A stretch of 64,000 nt of DNA from Rhizobacter koreensis (GCF_013366375.1 NZ_JABWMJ010000006.1:124001-188000); one strand, 5' to 3'; shown: positions 8,683 through 19,503, numbered from the stretch's first letter. The notes: generated by a model from the sequence alone, not told the origin. Made by a program: numbers and translations.

Positions 8683-11586
8683 TCAACCCGCCGGCACGCT
8701 CGTGCCGGGCCGGTAGCCGCCGCCCGCGGGCCATTGCGCCGCCGCGCCGACGCGGATCGCGCAGTACTTGAACTCGGGGATCTTCGCGGTCGGGTCGAGC
8801 GCGGGGTTGGTCAGCAGGTTGGCGGCGGCTTCCCAGTACGCGAACGGCACGAACACCGCGCCGCGCGGCGTGCCGTCGTCGCGGCGCAGTTGCAGCGTAA
8901 CGCTGCCGCGGCGCGACTCGAGCGTCGCGGCGTCGCCGGGCGCGAGGCCGAGCGCGGCCATGTCGGCGCCATGCATCGACGCGGTCGGCGCCGGCTCGAG
9001 CGCGTCGAGCACGCTCGCCCGCCGGGTCATGCTGCCGGTGTGCCAGTGCTCGAGCTGGCGACCCGTGATCAGCACGAAGGGGTAGTCGACGTCGGGCGGC
9101 TCGGCGCCGGGGACGAAGCTCGCGGGCACGAGCCGGATGCGGCCGTTCGGCGTCGCGAAACGGTCGTCGAAGACGATCGGCCGACCGGGGTCGGCCTCGC
9201 TGAGGCAAGGGTAGGTGACGCTGCCCTCGCGCTCGAGGCGGTTCCACGTGATGCCGCCGATCGCGCCGTGCATCGCCTGACGCATCTCGTCGTAGACCGC
9301 GGCGACACCGGCGTCCGGCCCGGGATAGTGCCAGCCGAGGCCCAGCCGCGCGGCCAGCTGCTGGATGATCCAGAGGTCGAGGCGCGCGTCGCCCGGCATC
9401 GCCAGTGCGCGCCGGCCGAGCTGGACCATGCGGTCGGTGTTGGTGACGGTGCCGGTCTTCTCGGGCCACGCGCTCGCCGGCAGCACCACATCCGCGAGCC
9501 ACGCGGTCTCGGTCATGAAGATGTCCTGGACCACCAGGTGCTCGAGCGCGGCGAGCGCGCCGCGCGCGTGGTTCAGGTCCGGGTCGCTCATCGCGGGGTT
9601 CTCGCCCATGATGTACATGCCGCGCACCTTGTGCGGGTCGGCGTCGTCGGCGAGCGCCTTCCACATGATCTCGACGACGGTGTAGCCGGGACGCGGGTCG
9701 AGCGCGACGCCGGGGGCGGCCGCGACCGCCGCATGGACCGGGCCGCGGCCGTCCGTACCCGCCCCGCCACCCCAGAACCGCTCGAACCAGCCGCGCGCCG
9801 CGGCGTCGTCGACGCGCTGGTAGTTGGGCAGCATCATCGGGATCAGCCCGGCGTCGCTCGCACCCTGCACGTTGTTCTGGCCGCGCAGGGGGTGCAGCCC
9901 CGAGCCCGGCTTGCCGATCTGTCCCGTGACCGCGCACAGCGCAATCAGGCAGCGCGCGTTGTCGGTGCCGTGCACGTGCTGGCTGACCCCCATGCCCCAG
10001 AGGATCATCGCGCCCTTGGCGGTCGCGAACGCGCGCGCCACCTCGCGCAGCGTCTCGGCATCGATGCCGCAGATCGGCGCCATCGCCTCCGGGCTCGCCG
10101 TGGCGACCGCGGCGGCGAGCGCGTCGAAGTTGTCGACGCGCTGCTCGATGAAGTCGCGGTCGACGAGGCCCTCGTCGATGACGACGTGGATCAGCGCGTT
10201 GAGCAGCGCGACGTCGGTATCGGCGTTGAAGGGCAGCACGCGCCACGCGTACGGCGCAAGCCCGGTGCGGCGCGGGTCGGCGACGACGATCCGCGCGCCG
10301 CGTTCGGCCGCGTTCTTCATCCAGGTCGCGGCGACCGGGTGGTTCTGGGTCGGGTTGGCGCCGATCACGAAGATCAGGTCGGCGTGCTCGACGTCGCCGA
10401 CCGGGTTGCTGACCGCGCCCGAGCCGACGCCCTCGAGCAGCGCCGCCACGCTCGACGCGTGGCACAGGCGCGTGCAGTGGTCGACGTTGTTGTTGCCAAA
10501 GCCGGTGCGCACCAGCTTCTGGAACAGGTACGCCTCCTCGTTGCTGCCCTTGGCCGAACCGAAGCCGGCGAGCGCCATCGGCCCGTGCCGTTGCGCGAGG
10601 CGCCGCCAGCCGTTCGCGGCGACGTCGAGCGCCTCGTCCCAGGTCGCCTCGCGGAACACCGCCGAGACGTCGTCCGGGGTCGGCACCGACGCCGGGTCCT
10701 TGGCGACGCCCTGCCGGCGGATCAGCGGCTTCGTCAAGCGCTGCGGGTGGCTCGCGTAGTCGAAGCCGAAGCGACCCTTGACGCAGAGGCGCCCGTGGTT
10801 GGCCGGCCCGTCGCGCCCGTCGACGCTCGCGATCGCGCCGTCGCGGACGTTGTAGGTGACGAGGCAACCGACCCCGCAGAATGGACAGACCGAGTCGACC
10901 TTGGCGTCGAACTGCTGCGAGCCGAGCGTCGTCTTCGGCATCAGCGCGCCGGTCGGGCACGCCTGCACGCACTCGCCGCAGGCGACGCAGGTGCTCTCGA
11001 CCATCGGGTCGGCGAGGTCGAACACGATCAGGCTGCCGGCGCCGCGGCCGGCGTAGCCGATCACGTCGTTGTCCTGTTCCTCGTCGCAGGCGCGCACGCA
11101 GCGCTTGCACTGGATGCAGGCTTCGAGGTTCACCGCCATCGCAGGGTGCGAGAGATCCGGTGCCGGTTGCGGCCGTTCGAGTGCGCGCAGCTCCGGGCGC
11201 ACGGTGACGCCCAACGTCGTCGCCCACGCGCTGAGCTCGCCGTGCGGCTGGCCGGCGTCGGACCCGACCCACTTCCAGCCCTGCTCCGGCAGGTCGGCGA
11301 GCAGCATCTCGACGACCATGCGCTGGCTCTTGCGGGCGCGCGGGCTGGCGGTCTGCACGTGCATGCCGGGCGCGACGGCGCGGCAGCAGCTCGGTGCGAG
11401 CGTGCGCTCGCCGGCGATCTCGACGACACACGCGCGGCAGTTGCCGTCGGGCCGATAGCCGTCGAGATGGCACAGCGTCGGAATGGTCGCACCCAGGCGC
11501 CGCGCGGCGTCGAGGATCGACTCGCCCGGCGCCGCGCTCGCCGATGCGCCGTCGAGCGTGAACCCGATGGTGTCGCGCGCGGTCAC
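8683..11586 (-). CDS. fdsA: NAD-dependent formate dehydrogenase, alpha subunit
   Basis: A 967-residue cytoplasmic molybdenum enzyme subunit. It has an N-terminal [2Fe-2S] ferredoxin domain (Cys39, 50, 53, 68), NuoG-like Cys-rich segments (CIQCKRC from 157, CVACGECVQAC from 200) and a CPFCGVGC [4Fe-4S] site from 234. The bis-MGD domain follows with the catalytic CTRLCHASS, Cys375-His376. Length and domain order match FdsA of Cupriavidus and Rhodobacter (about 960 residues). The start is GTG 11586, with AGGAGG close upstream, and GTG overlaps the TGA of the preceding gene by four bases (GTGA). It would pass electrons from formate through its clusters to the fused FdsG-FdsB protein and NAD+. No fdsC or fdsD gene follows. 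Confidence 0.95.
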   Translation of the reverse strand: MTARDTIGFTLDGASASAAPGESILDAARRLGATIPTLCHLDGYRPDGNCRACVVEIAGERTLAPSCCRAVAPGMHVQTASPRARKSQRMVVEMLLADLPEQGWKWVGSDAGQPHGELSAWATTLGVTVRPELRALERPQPAPDLSHPAMAVNLEACIQCKRCVRACDEEQDNDVIGYAGRGAGSLIVFDLADPMVESTCVACGECVQACPTGALMPKTTLGSQQFDAKVDSVCPFCGVGCLVTYNVRDGAIASVDGRDGPANHGRLCVKGRFGFDYASHPQRLTKPLIRRQGVAKDPASVPTPDDVSAVFREATWDEALDVAANGWRRLAQRHGPMALAGFGSAKGSNEEAYLFQKLVRTGFGNNNVDHCTRLCHASSVAALLEGVGSGAVSNPVGDVEHADLIFVIGANPTQNHPVAATWMKNAAERGARIVVADPRRTGLAPYAWRVLPFNADTDVALLNALIHVVIDEGLVDRDFIEQRVDNFDALAAAVATASPEAMAPICGIDAETLREVARAFATAKGAMILWGMGVSQHVHGTDNARCLIALCAVTGQIGKPGSGLHPLRGQNNVQGASDAGLIPMMLPNYQRVDDAAARGWFERFWGGGAGTDGRGPVHAAVAAAPGVALDPRPGYTVVEIMWKALADDADPHKVRGMYIMGENPAMSDPDLNHARGALAALEHLVVQDIFMTETAWLADVVLPASAWPEKTGTVTNTDRMVQLGRRALAMPGDARLDLWIIQQLAARLGLGWHYPGPDAGVAAVYDEMRQAMHGAIGGITWNRLEREGSVTYPCLSEADPGRPIVFDDRFATPNGRIRLVPASFVPGAEPPDVDYPFVLITGRQLEHWHTGSMTRRASVLDALEPAPTASMHGADMAALGLAPGDAATLESRRGSVTLQLRRDDGTPRGAVFVPFAYWEAAANLLTNPALDPTAKIPEFKYCAIRVGAAAQWPAGGGYRPGTSVPAG

Positions 11587-13382
11587 GACGCACCCTCCTG
11601 GGCCGCGCCGACTTCGTGCGGGAAGTAGCGCAAGACGTGGCGCAGCGGGTTCGGCGCAGCCTGGCCCAGCCCGCAGATCGAGGCGTCGACCATCACGTCG
11701 GCGAGGTCGTCGAGCGTCGCGCGATCCCACACCTCGTCTTCCATCAGCCACGCCGCCTTCTGAGTCCCGACGCGGCACGGCGTGCACTGGCCGCAGCTCT
11801 CGGCGGCGAAGAAGCGCATGGCGTTGAGCGCGGCGTCGCGCGCGCGATCGCCCTCGTCGAGCACGACGATCGCCGCCGAGCCGATGAACGCGCCGTACGG
11901 CTGCAGGGTGTCGAAGTCGAGCGGCACGTCCGCGAGGCTCGCCGGCAGGATGCCGCCCGACGCGCCGCCGGGCAGGAACGCGTAGAGCGTGCCGCCGTCC
12001 GCCATGCCGCCGCAGTATTCGTCGATCAGCTCGTTGAGAGTGATGCCGGCCGGCGCGAGCTTGACGCCCGGCTCGGCGACCCGGCCGCTGACGCTGAAGC
12101 TGCGCAGCCCCTTGCGGCCGTGGCGACCGAAGCCGGCGAACCAGTCGGGTCCGCGCTCGACGATGTCGCGCACCCAGTACAGGGTCTCGAAGTTGTGCTC
12201 GAGCGTGGGCCGGCCGAACAGGCCCACCTCGGCGATGTACGGCGGACGCAGGCGCGGCTCGCCGCGCTTGCCCTCGATGCTCTCGAGCATCGCCGACTCC
12301 TCGCCGCAGATGTAGGCGCCGGCGCCGCGCCGCAGCTCGATCGCCGGCAGCGCAAAGCCGGCGTAGCGCTGCAGCTTGCCGAGTTCGGCGCCGAGCAGCG
12401 CGCGGCAGCCGTGGTACTCGTCGCGCAGGTAGATGACGACGCGCTCGATGCCGACCACCGCGGCGGCGACCAGCACGCCCTCGAGGAACCGGTGCGGATC
12501 GCGCTCCAGGAAGGTACGGTCCTTGAAGGTGCCGGGCTCGCCCTCGTCGATGTTGACGGCAAGGTAGCGCGGCGCCGGCTGGGCCGCGACGATGCGCCAC
12601 TTGCGACCGGCCGGAAAGCCGGCACCGCCGAGCCCGCGCAGGCCCGCCGATTCGAGGGCCGCGAGCACCGCCTCGCGATCGCGCGTGCCGGCCATCACCT
12701 CGCGCGCCAGCGTGTAGCCGCCGTGCTCGCAATACGTCGCGTAGTCGACGAACGGCGTCAGGACGTCGCCGCCGCGGGTCGGGATCGGCTGACCGGCAAG
12801 GCGCGCCGGGTCGAAGTCGGCCCCCGACGGCGGGCGCGGATGCTGGTTGGGGTCGGTCTGCACCGCCTCGAGCACCGCATCGAGCGTCGCGTGCGCGACC
12901 GGGTACTGGTGCGCCACCGCCACCGGCGCCTGCTCGCAGCGGCCGACGCAGGGCGCCTCGACGACGCGGATCATCACGCCGTCGAACGCGGCCGCGGCCT
13001 GCTCCGCGAGGGCGGCCGCGCCGGCGAGCTGGCAGCTGAGGCCCGAGCAGATGCGCACCGTGATCGCCGCCGCGCTCTCGCCGTCGGGCAGCACCTCGAA
13101 GTGGTGATAGAAGGTCGCGACCTCGTAGACCGCCGCCATCGGCAGGTTCATCTCGGCCGCGAGCGCGACCAGGTGGCGCTCGCGCAGCGCGCCGTAGCAG
13201 TCGTTGAGCAGGTGCAGGTGCTCGATCAGGCGGTCGCGCGGCCAGCCTTCGGGCGGACGCTCGCCGAGCAGCTGGCGCACGTCGACCAGCGAGCGCTCGT
13301 CGGGCTGGCGGCCCTTCAGGCGGCTGCGGCTGCGCAGCTGGCGCCGCAGGTCGTCGGCGCCGACGCTCGCGACCGTGGTCAT
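11583..13382 (-). CDS. fdsB: Fused FdsG-FdsB diaphorase subunit of NAD-dependent formate dehydrogenase
   Basis: A 599-residue fusion. Residues about 30-175 are a NuoE/FdsG thioredoxin-like [2Fe-2S] domain (Cys112, 117, 145, 149). Residues about 205-595 are a NuoF/FdsB domain with the Gly-rich nucleotide loop GLGGAGFPAGRKW, the FMN-site segment NIDEGEPGTFKDR, and the [4Fe-4S] ligands Cys530, 533, 536 and 570. It transfers electrons to NAD+ on FMN. In Cupriavidus necator and Rhodobacter capsulatus fdsG and fdsB are separate genes; here one frame spans both with no internal stop. It is translationally coupled to fdsA by the GTGA overlap. apbC lies 52 bases upstream, so an apbC-fdsGB-fdsA operon is likely. 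No clear ribosome site precedes ATG 13382. Confidence 0.92.
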   Translation of the reverse strand: MTTVASVGADDLRRQLRSRSRLKGRQPDERSLVDVRQLLGERPPEGWPRDRLIEHLHLLNDCYGALRERHLVALAAEMNLPMAAVYEVATFYHHFEVLPDGESAAAITVRICSGLSCQLAGAAALAEQAAAAFDGVMIRVVEAPCVGRCEQAPVAVAHQYPVAHATLDAVLEAVQTDPNQHPRPPSGADFDPARLAGQPIPTRGGDVLTPFVDYATYCEHGGYTLAREVMAGTRDREAVLAALESAGLRGLGGAGFPAGRKWRIVAAQPAPRYLAVNIDEGEPGTFKDRTFLERDPHRFLEGVLVAAAVVGIERVVIYLRDEYHGCRALLGAELGKLQRYAGFALPAIELRRGAGAYICGEESAMLESIEGKRGEPRLRPPYIAEVGLFGRPTLEHNFETLYWVRDIVERGPDWFAGFGRHGRKGLRSFSVSGRVAEPGVKLAPAGITLNELIDEYCGGMADGGTLYAFLPGGASGGILPASLADVPLDFDTLQPYGAFIGSAAIVVLDEGDRARDAALNAMRFFAAESCGQCTPCRVGTQKAAWLMEDEVWDRATLDDLADVMVDASICGLGQAAPNPLRHVLRYFPHEVGAAQEGAS

Positions 13383-13434
13383 GCGAGCGCCGCGCCGAGT
13401 CGCGCGGCGCGGCTGACCGCGGCCCGCCGGGCTG

Positions 13435-14526
13435 TCACGTTCCGGCCGAGATGCTGATCGACGGGAACTTCGCCGAGAAGTCCTTCGCCCGCTGCGCGAT
13501 CTTCACCGCGACCGCGCGCGCCACGTCCTTGTAGAGCGCGGCGATGGCGCCGTCGGGGTCGCTCACCACCGTCGGCCGGCCCGCGTCGGCCTGGACCCGG
13601 ATCGACAGGTTGAGCGGCAGCGATCCGAGATGGTCGACCTTGAACTCCTCGGCGAGGCGCTGGCCGCCCTCGGCGCCGAACACGTGCTCGACGTGGCCGC
13701 AGTTCTCGCACACGTGCACCGCCATGTTCTCGACGACGCCGAGGATCGGCACGCCCACCTTCTCGAACATGCCGATGCCTCGGCGCGCGTCGATGAGCGC
13801 GATGTCCTGCGGCGTCGTCACGATCACCGCGCCGGTGAGCGGCACACGCTGCGAGAGCGTGAGCTGGATGTCGCCGGTGCCCGGCGGCATGTCGACGATC
13901 AGGTAGTCGAGGTCGCCCCAGCGCGTCTGGCGCAGCAGCTGCTCGAGCGCCTGCGTCGCCATCGGACCGCGCCAGATCATCGCGTTGTCCGGGTCGACCA
14001 GGAAGCCGATCGACATCACCTCGACGCCGTAGTTCTCGAGCGGCTCCATGGTCTTGCCGTCCTCGGACTCCGGGCGGCCCTGGATGCCCATCATGGTGGG
14101 CTGGCTCGGACCGTAGATGTCGGCGTCGAGGATGCCGACGTTGGCGCCCTCGGCGGCGAGCGCGAGCGCGAGGTTGGCGGCGGTCGTGCTCTTGCCGACG
14201 CCGCCCTTGCCGGACGCGACGGCGACGATGTTCTTGACGTTCGGCAGCAGCTGCACGCCGCGTTGCACCGCATGGGCGACGATCTTCGTGGTGACCGTCG
14301 CGCTCACGTTCTCGACGCCGGCGACCCCGCGTGCGGCGGCGATCAGCGCCCGGCGTAGGCCCTCGATGCGGCTCCTGGCCGGGTAGCCGAGCTCGACGTC
14401 GAACGCGACGTCGCCGCCGTCGATGCGCAGGTTCTTGAGCTGCCGCGTCGAGACGAAGTCGCGGCCGGTCTGCGGATCGACGACGGTCTGCAGCGCAGCG
14501 AGCAGCGGGGCTTCTTCGACGGGCAT
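13435..14526 (-). CDS. apbC: Iron-sulfur carrier protein ApbC (Mrp/NBP35 family)
   Basis: A 363-residue P-loop ATPase that carries and delivers Fe-S clusters. It has an N-terminal DUF59/MIP18 domain (about residues 5-85) and a deviant Walker A motif SGKGGVGKST at 105-114. LDADIYGPSQP and VDMPPGTGD are family signatures. The CxxC bridging-cluster pair is Cys273/Cys276 (HVCENCGH). The start is ATG 14526; upstream extension to 14625 would lack family similarity. Its place just before an Fe-S-rich formate dehydrogenase operon suggests it helps supply that enzyme, although Mrp proteins are general and this link is inference. Confidence 0.93.
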   Translation of the reverse strand: MPVEEAPLLAALQTVVDPQTGRDFVSTRQLKNLRIDGGDVAFDVELGYPARSRIEGLRRALIAAARGVAGVENVSATVTTKIVAHAVQRGVQLLPNVKNIVAVASGKGGVGKSTTAANLALALAAEGANVGILDADIYGPSQPTMMGIQGRPESEDGKTMEPLENYGVEVMSIGFLVDPDNAMIWRGPMATQALEQLLRQTRWGDLDYLIVDMPPGTGDIQLTLSQRVPLTGAVIVTTPQDIALIDARRGIGMFEKVGVPILGVVENMAVHVCENCGHVEHVFGAEGGQRLAEEFKVDHLGSLPLNLSIRVQADAGRPTVVSDPDGAIAALYKDVARAVAVKIAQRAKDFSAKFPSISISAGT

Positions 14527-14555
14527 GGCGCCTCGGAACGGTTGCGGTGCGGGCG

Positions 14556-14561
14556 AGTCTA
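14556..14561 (-). promoter_or_regulatory. Candidate -10 box upstream of apbC
   Basis: TAGACT on the minus strand (four of six consensus bases), 29 bases before the apbC start. Only a weak -35-like TTCCGA lies 18 bases upstream of it. It has the same -10 sequence as the box before the DUF3305 gene. Confidence 0.3.
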
Positions 14562-14649
14562 GCCCCGTTGAACGCGCGATCGGAACAGGGTCTGCGTGCG
14601 CCGGCGCCAGCCGTTCGTGCGCCATTCGGCATCCGCCCGCGGCGTCGGC

Positions 14650-15054
14650 TCAGGCGGCCGGCACGGGCCGCCCGCGCCGCGCGAGGATGCCGCGCAGCGT
14701 GCCGACGAGCGCCGCGGCGTCGAACGGCGTCACGAGGTAGCCCGCGGCGCCGCCCTGCACGGCGCGCACGCTGTCGTCCTTGCAACCGGGCGCCACCAGC
14801 ATCAGCACCGGCAGATGCCGCAGCGCCGGGTCGGCGCGCACCACGTTGAGCAGATCGAAGCCCGACACGCCCGGCATCGCGGCGCTCGCGATCACGAGAT
14901 CGAAGCGCCGCGCCTTCAGGAGTGCCAGCGCGGCGACGCTGCCCGCGGCCTCGTCGACCGCGCGGCAGCCGATCTCGGCGAGCCGCTCGCGCGTGGCGCG
15001 GCGGGCGTCGGCCGAGGCGTCGACGATCAGGTATCGGAGGGCGGCGAGTTCCAT
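14650..15054 (-). CDS. Stand-alone receiver-like protein with a degenerate phosphorylation site
   Basis: A 134-residue protein that is only a CheY-like fold, starting MELAALRYLIVDAS. The expected features can be aligned but the key residues are changed. The acidic pair reads VDA, leaving one Asp. The phospho-acceptor position in FDLVIASAAMPG is Ser where CheY has Asp. The conserved Lys before the last Pro is Thr (YLVTPFD). It therefore probably cannot be phosphorylated normally and may work as a constitutive protein-binding domain. It has no output domain and no kinase next to it. It lies between apbC (same strand, downstream) and metG (divergent). The reading frame is intact, so this looks like a functional change rather than decay. 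Confidence 0.8.
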   Translation of the reverse strand: MELAALRYLIVDASADARRATRERLAEIGCRAVDEAAGSVAALALLKARRFDLVIASAAMPGVSGFDLLNVVRADPALRHLPVLMLVAPGCKDDSVRAVQGGAAGYLVTPFDAAALVGTLRGILARRGRPVPAA

Positions 15055-15192
15055 GGGCGTCCTTCGGGGAGTCGCAGGGTCCTGCCGCCGGCGGCGGCAG
15101 GCCCGGGCGCGGCAGCCGCCCCGGAGCCACGCCTTATCGGCCACGCCCGGGCGACGTGTAGACCGCGCACGGTCGCGAAGAGGTGCGCCGCC

Positions 15193-15198
15193 TAGAAT
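15193..15198 (+). promoter_or_regulatory. Candidate -10 box for metG
   Basis: TAGAAT, five of six matches to the sigma-70 -10 consensus, 27 bases before the metG ATG. No good -35 hexamer is visible at 16-18 bases spacing. Confidence 0.4.
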
Positions 15199-15225
15199 TG
15201 CCGCCCTGCCCGAGGCTGCCTTCCC

Positions 15226-17400
15226 ATGACCCGACGCCAGTTCTTCGTCACGACGGCGCTGCCGTACGCGAACGCCCCGTTCCATGTCGGCCACATGATG
15301 GAGTACATCCAGGCCGACATCTGGGTGCGCTTCCAGCGCATGCGCGGCCACTGCGTGCACTTCGTGTGCGCCGACGACGCCCACGGCGCGCCGATCATGA
15401 TCGCCGCCGAGAAGGCCGGCAAAACGCCGCAGCAGTTCGTCGCCGACATCGCCGCCGGGCGGCGCCAGTACCTCGACGGCTTTCGCATCGGCTTCGACAA
15501 CTGGCACTCGACGGACGGTCCCGAAAACCACGAGCTCGCCCGCGAGATCTATCTCGCGCTGCGCAAGAACGAGCTGATCTCGACCAAGACGATCGAGCAG
15601 TTCTACGACCCCGTGAAGGGCATGTTCCTGCCCGACCGCTACATCAAGGGCGAGTGCCCGCGCTGCGGCGCCAAGGACCAGTACGGCGACTCGTGCGAGG
15701 TCTGCGGCGCCGTCTATGCGCCGACCGAACTGAAGAACCCGTACTCGACGCTTTCGGGCGCCGCGCCGGTGCGAAAGAGCAGCGAGCACTACTTCGTGCG
15801 CCTTTCGGACCCGCGCTGCGTCGAGTTTCTCGAGCGCTGGACCGAGGAGGTCGGTCTGCAGCCCGAGGTGCTCAACAAGATCAAGGAGTGGTTCGCGCCG
15901 CCGATCGAAGACGCGGCGCAGGCGACCGGCAGCGAGGCGAGCGGCCTCGGCGACTGGGACATCAGCCGCGACGCGCCCTACTTCGGCATCGAGATCCCCG
16001 ATGCGCCCGGCAAGTACTTCTACGTCTGGCTCGACGCGCCCATCGGCTACCTGGCGTCGCTGAAGAACTACTTCGACCGCGGCGGCGCGCGGGCGGCCGG
16101 CGACGCACGCTCGTTCGACGCCTTCATCGCCGACCCGACGACCGAGCAGGTCCACTTCATCGGCAAGGACATCGTCTACTTCCACACGCTGTTCTGGCCG
16201 GCGATGCTGCATTTCAGCGGTCGCAAGACGCCGACCGCGATCTACGTGCACGGCTTCATCACCGTGAGCGGCGAGAAGATGAGCAAGAGCCGCGGCACCG
16301 GCATCTCGCCGCTGCGTTATCTCGAGCTCGGCATGAATCCCGAGTGGCTGCGCTACTACATCGCCGCCAAGCTGAACGGCCGCGTCGAGGACATCGACTT
16401 CAGCCCCGACGACTTCGTCGCCCGCGTCAACAGCGACCTCGTCGGCAAGTACGTCAACATCGCGAGCCGCGCCGCCGGCTTCATCGGCAAGCGCTTCGGC
16501 GGGCGCCTCGCGCCGCGCGCGGGGGCAGAAGGCGGCGAGCTGCTCGACGCGCTGGTCTCGGCGTCGTCGCGCATCGAGGCGCTCTACGACGAGCGCGAGT
16601 ACGGCAAGGCGATCCGCGAGACCATGCTGCTCGCCGACCGCGTCAACGAGTACGTCGACCGCAACAAGCCGTGGGAGCTGGCCAAGCAGGCGGGCATGGA
16701 CGACGCGCTGCACGTCGCCTGCTCGGTGTCGATCGAGGCCTTCCGCATCCTCACGGTCTACCTGAAGCCGGTGCTGCCGGGCATCGCGGCCGACGTCGAG
16801 GCGTGGCTGCAGGTGGCGCCGCTCGGCTTCGCCGACGTGCCGGCGCTGCTCGGCGCGCACGCGATCGGCACCTACCGGCACCTCGTGCAGCGCGTCGACG
16901 CCAAGCTCCTCGACGCCCTGTTCGAGCCGCCGGCGGAGGCGCCGGCCGTGCCCGCGGCGGCTGCAGGCGCGGCCGAAAGCGCGACGTCGACGGGCGCCGG
17001 CAACGGTGCGCCGATCGAGGTCGGGCCGCCCGGCGGCGAGTCGATCGCCGCGCCGATCACCATCGACGACTTCTCGAAGATCGACCTGCGCATCGCCCGA
17101 ATCGTCGCGTGCGAGCGTGTCGAGGGCTCGACCAAGCTGCTGCGGCTCACGCTCGACGTCGGCGACGGCCGCCTGCGCAACGTGTTCAGCGGCATCAAGG
17201 CCGCCTACACGCCCGAGCAGCTGGTCGGCCGCATGACGGTGGTGGTGGCCAACCTCGCGCCGCGCAAGATGAAGTTCGGCGTCAGCGAAGGCATGGTGCT
17301 CGCCGCCTCGCACGCCGACGCTGGCGAGCCGGGCTTGTGGATCCTCGAGCCCGACACCCTGGCGGTGCCGGGAGCCGTCGCCGGCCTCAGGGTCCGCTGA
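15226..17400 (+). CDS. metG: Methionyl-tRNA synthetase
   Basis: A 724-residue class I aminoacyl-tRNA synthetase charging tRNA-Met. The HIGH-type motif is HVGH at 20-23 and KMSKS is at 351-355. The zinc knuckle uses Cys144, 147, 157 and 160. The anticodon-binding helical region follows to about residue 560. An Ala/Pro-rich linker (about 565-610) joins a C-terminal EMAPII-like tRNA-binding domain starting [16 protein letters not shown]. Length matches the long, dimeric bacterial form. It is transcribed divergently from the receiver-like gene and is followed by a Gfo/Idh oxidoreductase 51 bases downstream. Confidence 0.97.
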   Translation: MTRRQFFVTTALPYANAPFHVGHMMEYIQADIWVRFQRMRGHCVHFVCADDAHGAPIMIAAEKAGKTPQQFVADIAAGRRQYLDGFRIGFDNWHSTDGPENHELAREIYLALRKNELISTKTIEQFYDPVKGMFLPDRYIKGECPRCGAKDQYGDSCEVCGAVYAPTELKNPYSTLSGAAPVRKSSEHYFVRLSDPRCVEFLERWTEEVGLQPEVLNKIKEWFAPPIEDAAQATGSEASGLGDWDISRDAPYFGIEIPDAPGKYFYVWLDAPIGYLASLKNYFDRGGARAAGDARSFDAFIADPTTEQVHFIGKDIVYFHTLFWPAMLHFSGRKTPTAIYVHGFITVSGEKMSKSRGTGISPLRYLELGMNPEWLRYYIAAKLNGRVEDIDFSPDDFVARVNSDLVGKYVNIASRAAGFIGKRFGGRLAPRAGAEGGELLDALVSASSRIEALYDEREYGKAIRETMLLADRVNEYVDRNKPWELAKQAGMDDALHVACSVSIEAFRILTVYLKPVLPGIAADVEAWLQVAPLGFADVPALLGAHAIGTYRHLVQRVDAKLLDALFEPPAEAPAVPAAAAGAAESATSTGAGNGAPIEVGPPGGESIAAPITIDDFSKIDLRIARIVACERVEGSTKLLRLTLDVGDGRLRNVFSGIKAAYTPEQLVGRMTVVVANLAPRKMKFGVSEGMVLAASHADAGEPGLWILEPDTLAVPGAVAGLRVR

Positions 17401-17451
17401 GATGACGGTGGCCGCCCGCGCGAGCGCCATGCGCGGATGCGGCGGGTGGTG

Positions 17452-18498
<1,047 letters not shown>

Positions 18499-18509
18499 CC
18501 CGCACCCGG

Positions 18510-19364
18510 ATGAACCTTATCGCCCTGCCCGACGGCACCGCAGTTCCCGCGCTCGGCCTGGGCACCTGGCGGATGGGCGAGTCGCGCGCGAGCCGGGCGG
18601 CCGAGATCGCCGCGGTGCGCACCGCGATCGAGCTCGGCTACCGCCTGATCGACACGGCCGAGATGTACGGCGAAGGCGGCGCCGAGGAAGTGGTCGGGCG
18701 TGCCATCGCCGACGCCGTACGCGCCGGCGACGTGCGCCGCGACGAGCTGTTCGTCGTCAGCAAGGTCTACCCGCCCCACGCGACGGCAACCGGCACCGCG
18801 CTCGCCTGCGATCGCAGCCGGCGCCGGCTCGGCCTCGACTCGATCGACCTCTACCTGCTGCACTGGCGCGGCAGCGTCCCGCTGGCCGAGACGGTGGACG
18901 CGATGAACGCGCGGGTCGCCGCCGGCGCGATCGGCCGCTGGGGCGTCAGCAACTTCGACGTCGACGACATGGCCGAGCTGCTCGGCGTCGATGGCGGAGC
19001 GGCGTGTGCGACCGACCAGGTCTGGCATTCGGCGGCCGAGCGCGGCGCCGAGTTCGCGCTGCTGCCGTGGCTGCGCCGGCGCGCCATGCCGCTGATGGCG
19101 TACAGCCCGATTGACCAGGGCAGCCTCGCGGGTGACGCGGTGCTGGCCGGCATCGGCGAACGCTCGGGCCTCAGCGCTGCGCAGGTCGCGCTGGCGTGGG
19201 TGCTCGCGCAGCCCGGCGTGGTCGCGATCCCGAAAGCGGTGCGCGTCGAGCACCTGCGCGCCAACCTGGCGGCCGCCGAGGTGAGCCTCGACGCCTCGGC
19301 GCGGCGCGCGATCGACGCGCGCTTCGCGCCGCCGCGCCGCAAGATGCCGCTCGCGATCAACTGA
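18510..19364 (+). CDS. Aldo/keto reductase
   Basis: A 284-residue single-domain (beta/alpha)8 NADPH-dependent reductase. The catalytic tetrad is complete: Asp48 (LIDTA), Tyr53 (EMYG), Lys85 (VVSK) and His118 (LLHW). The C-terminal IPKAVRVEHLRANL segment is the cofactor-binding signature. It reduces aldehydes or ketones, and the specific substrate is unknown. It is close to the bacterial subfamily annotated as diketogulonate-reductase-like or general stress AKRs. It is in tandem with the Gfo/Idh gene, with 11 bases between them. Confidence 0.9.
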   Translation: MNLIALPDGTAVPALGLGTWRMGESRASRAAEIAAVRTAIELGYRLIDTAEMYGEGGAEEVVGRAIADAVRAGDVRRDELFVVSKVYPPHATATGTALACDRSRRRLGLDSIDLYLLHWRGSVPLAETVDAMNARVAAGAIGRWGVSNFDVDDMAELLGVDGGAACATDQVWHSAAERGAEFALLPWLRRRAMPLMAYSPIDQGSLAGDAVLAGIGERSGLSAAQVALAWVLAQPGVVAIPKAVRVEHLRANLAAAEVSLDASARRAIDARFAPPRRKMPLAIN

Positions 19365-19503
19365 CCGCGTCCGGACGACGAGCTCGACCGACCGTGCACG
19401 CGGCGGCGCCGGCGCAGCGCCGGTCACGCCGTGAGTGCCCCAGCCATCCGACCGGCCGGCGCGCGGCCGCTAAACTGCCGGGTTTTCCGCCGCGATTTCC
19501 ACC

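Noticed and set aside
8638-13457. Long plus-strand frames (8638-11628 and 11616-13457) opposite fdsA and fdsGB
   Set aside because: No family similarity; true enzymes with complete metal-binding motifs lie on the minus strand.
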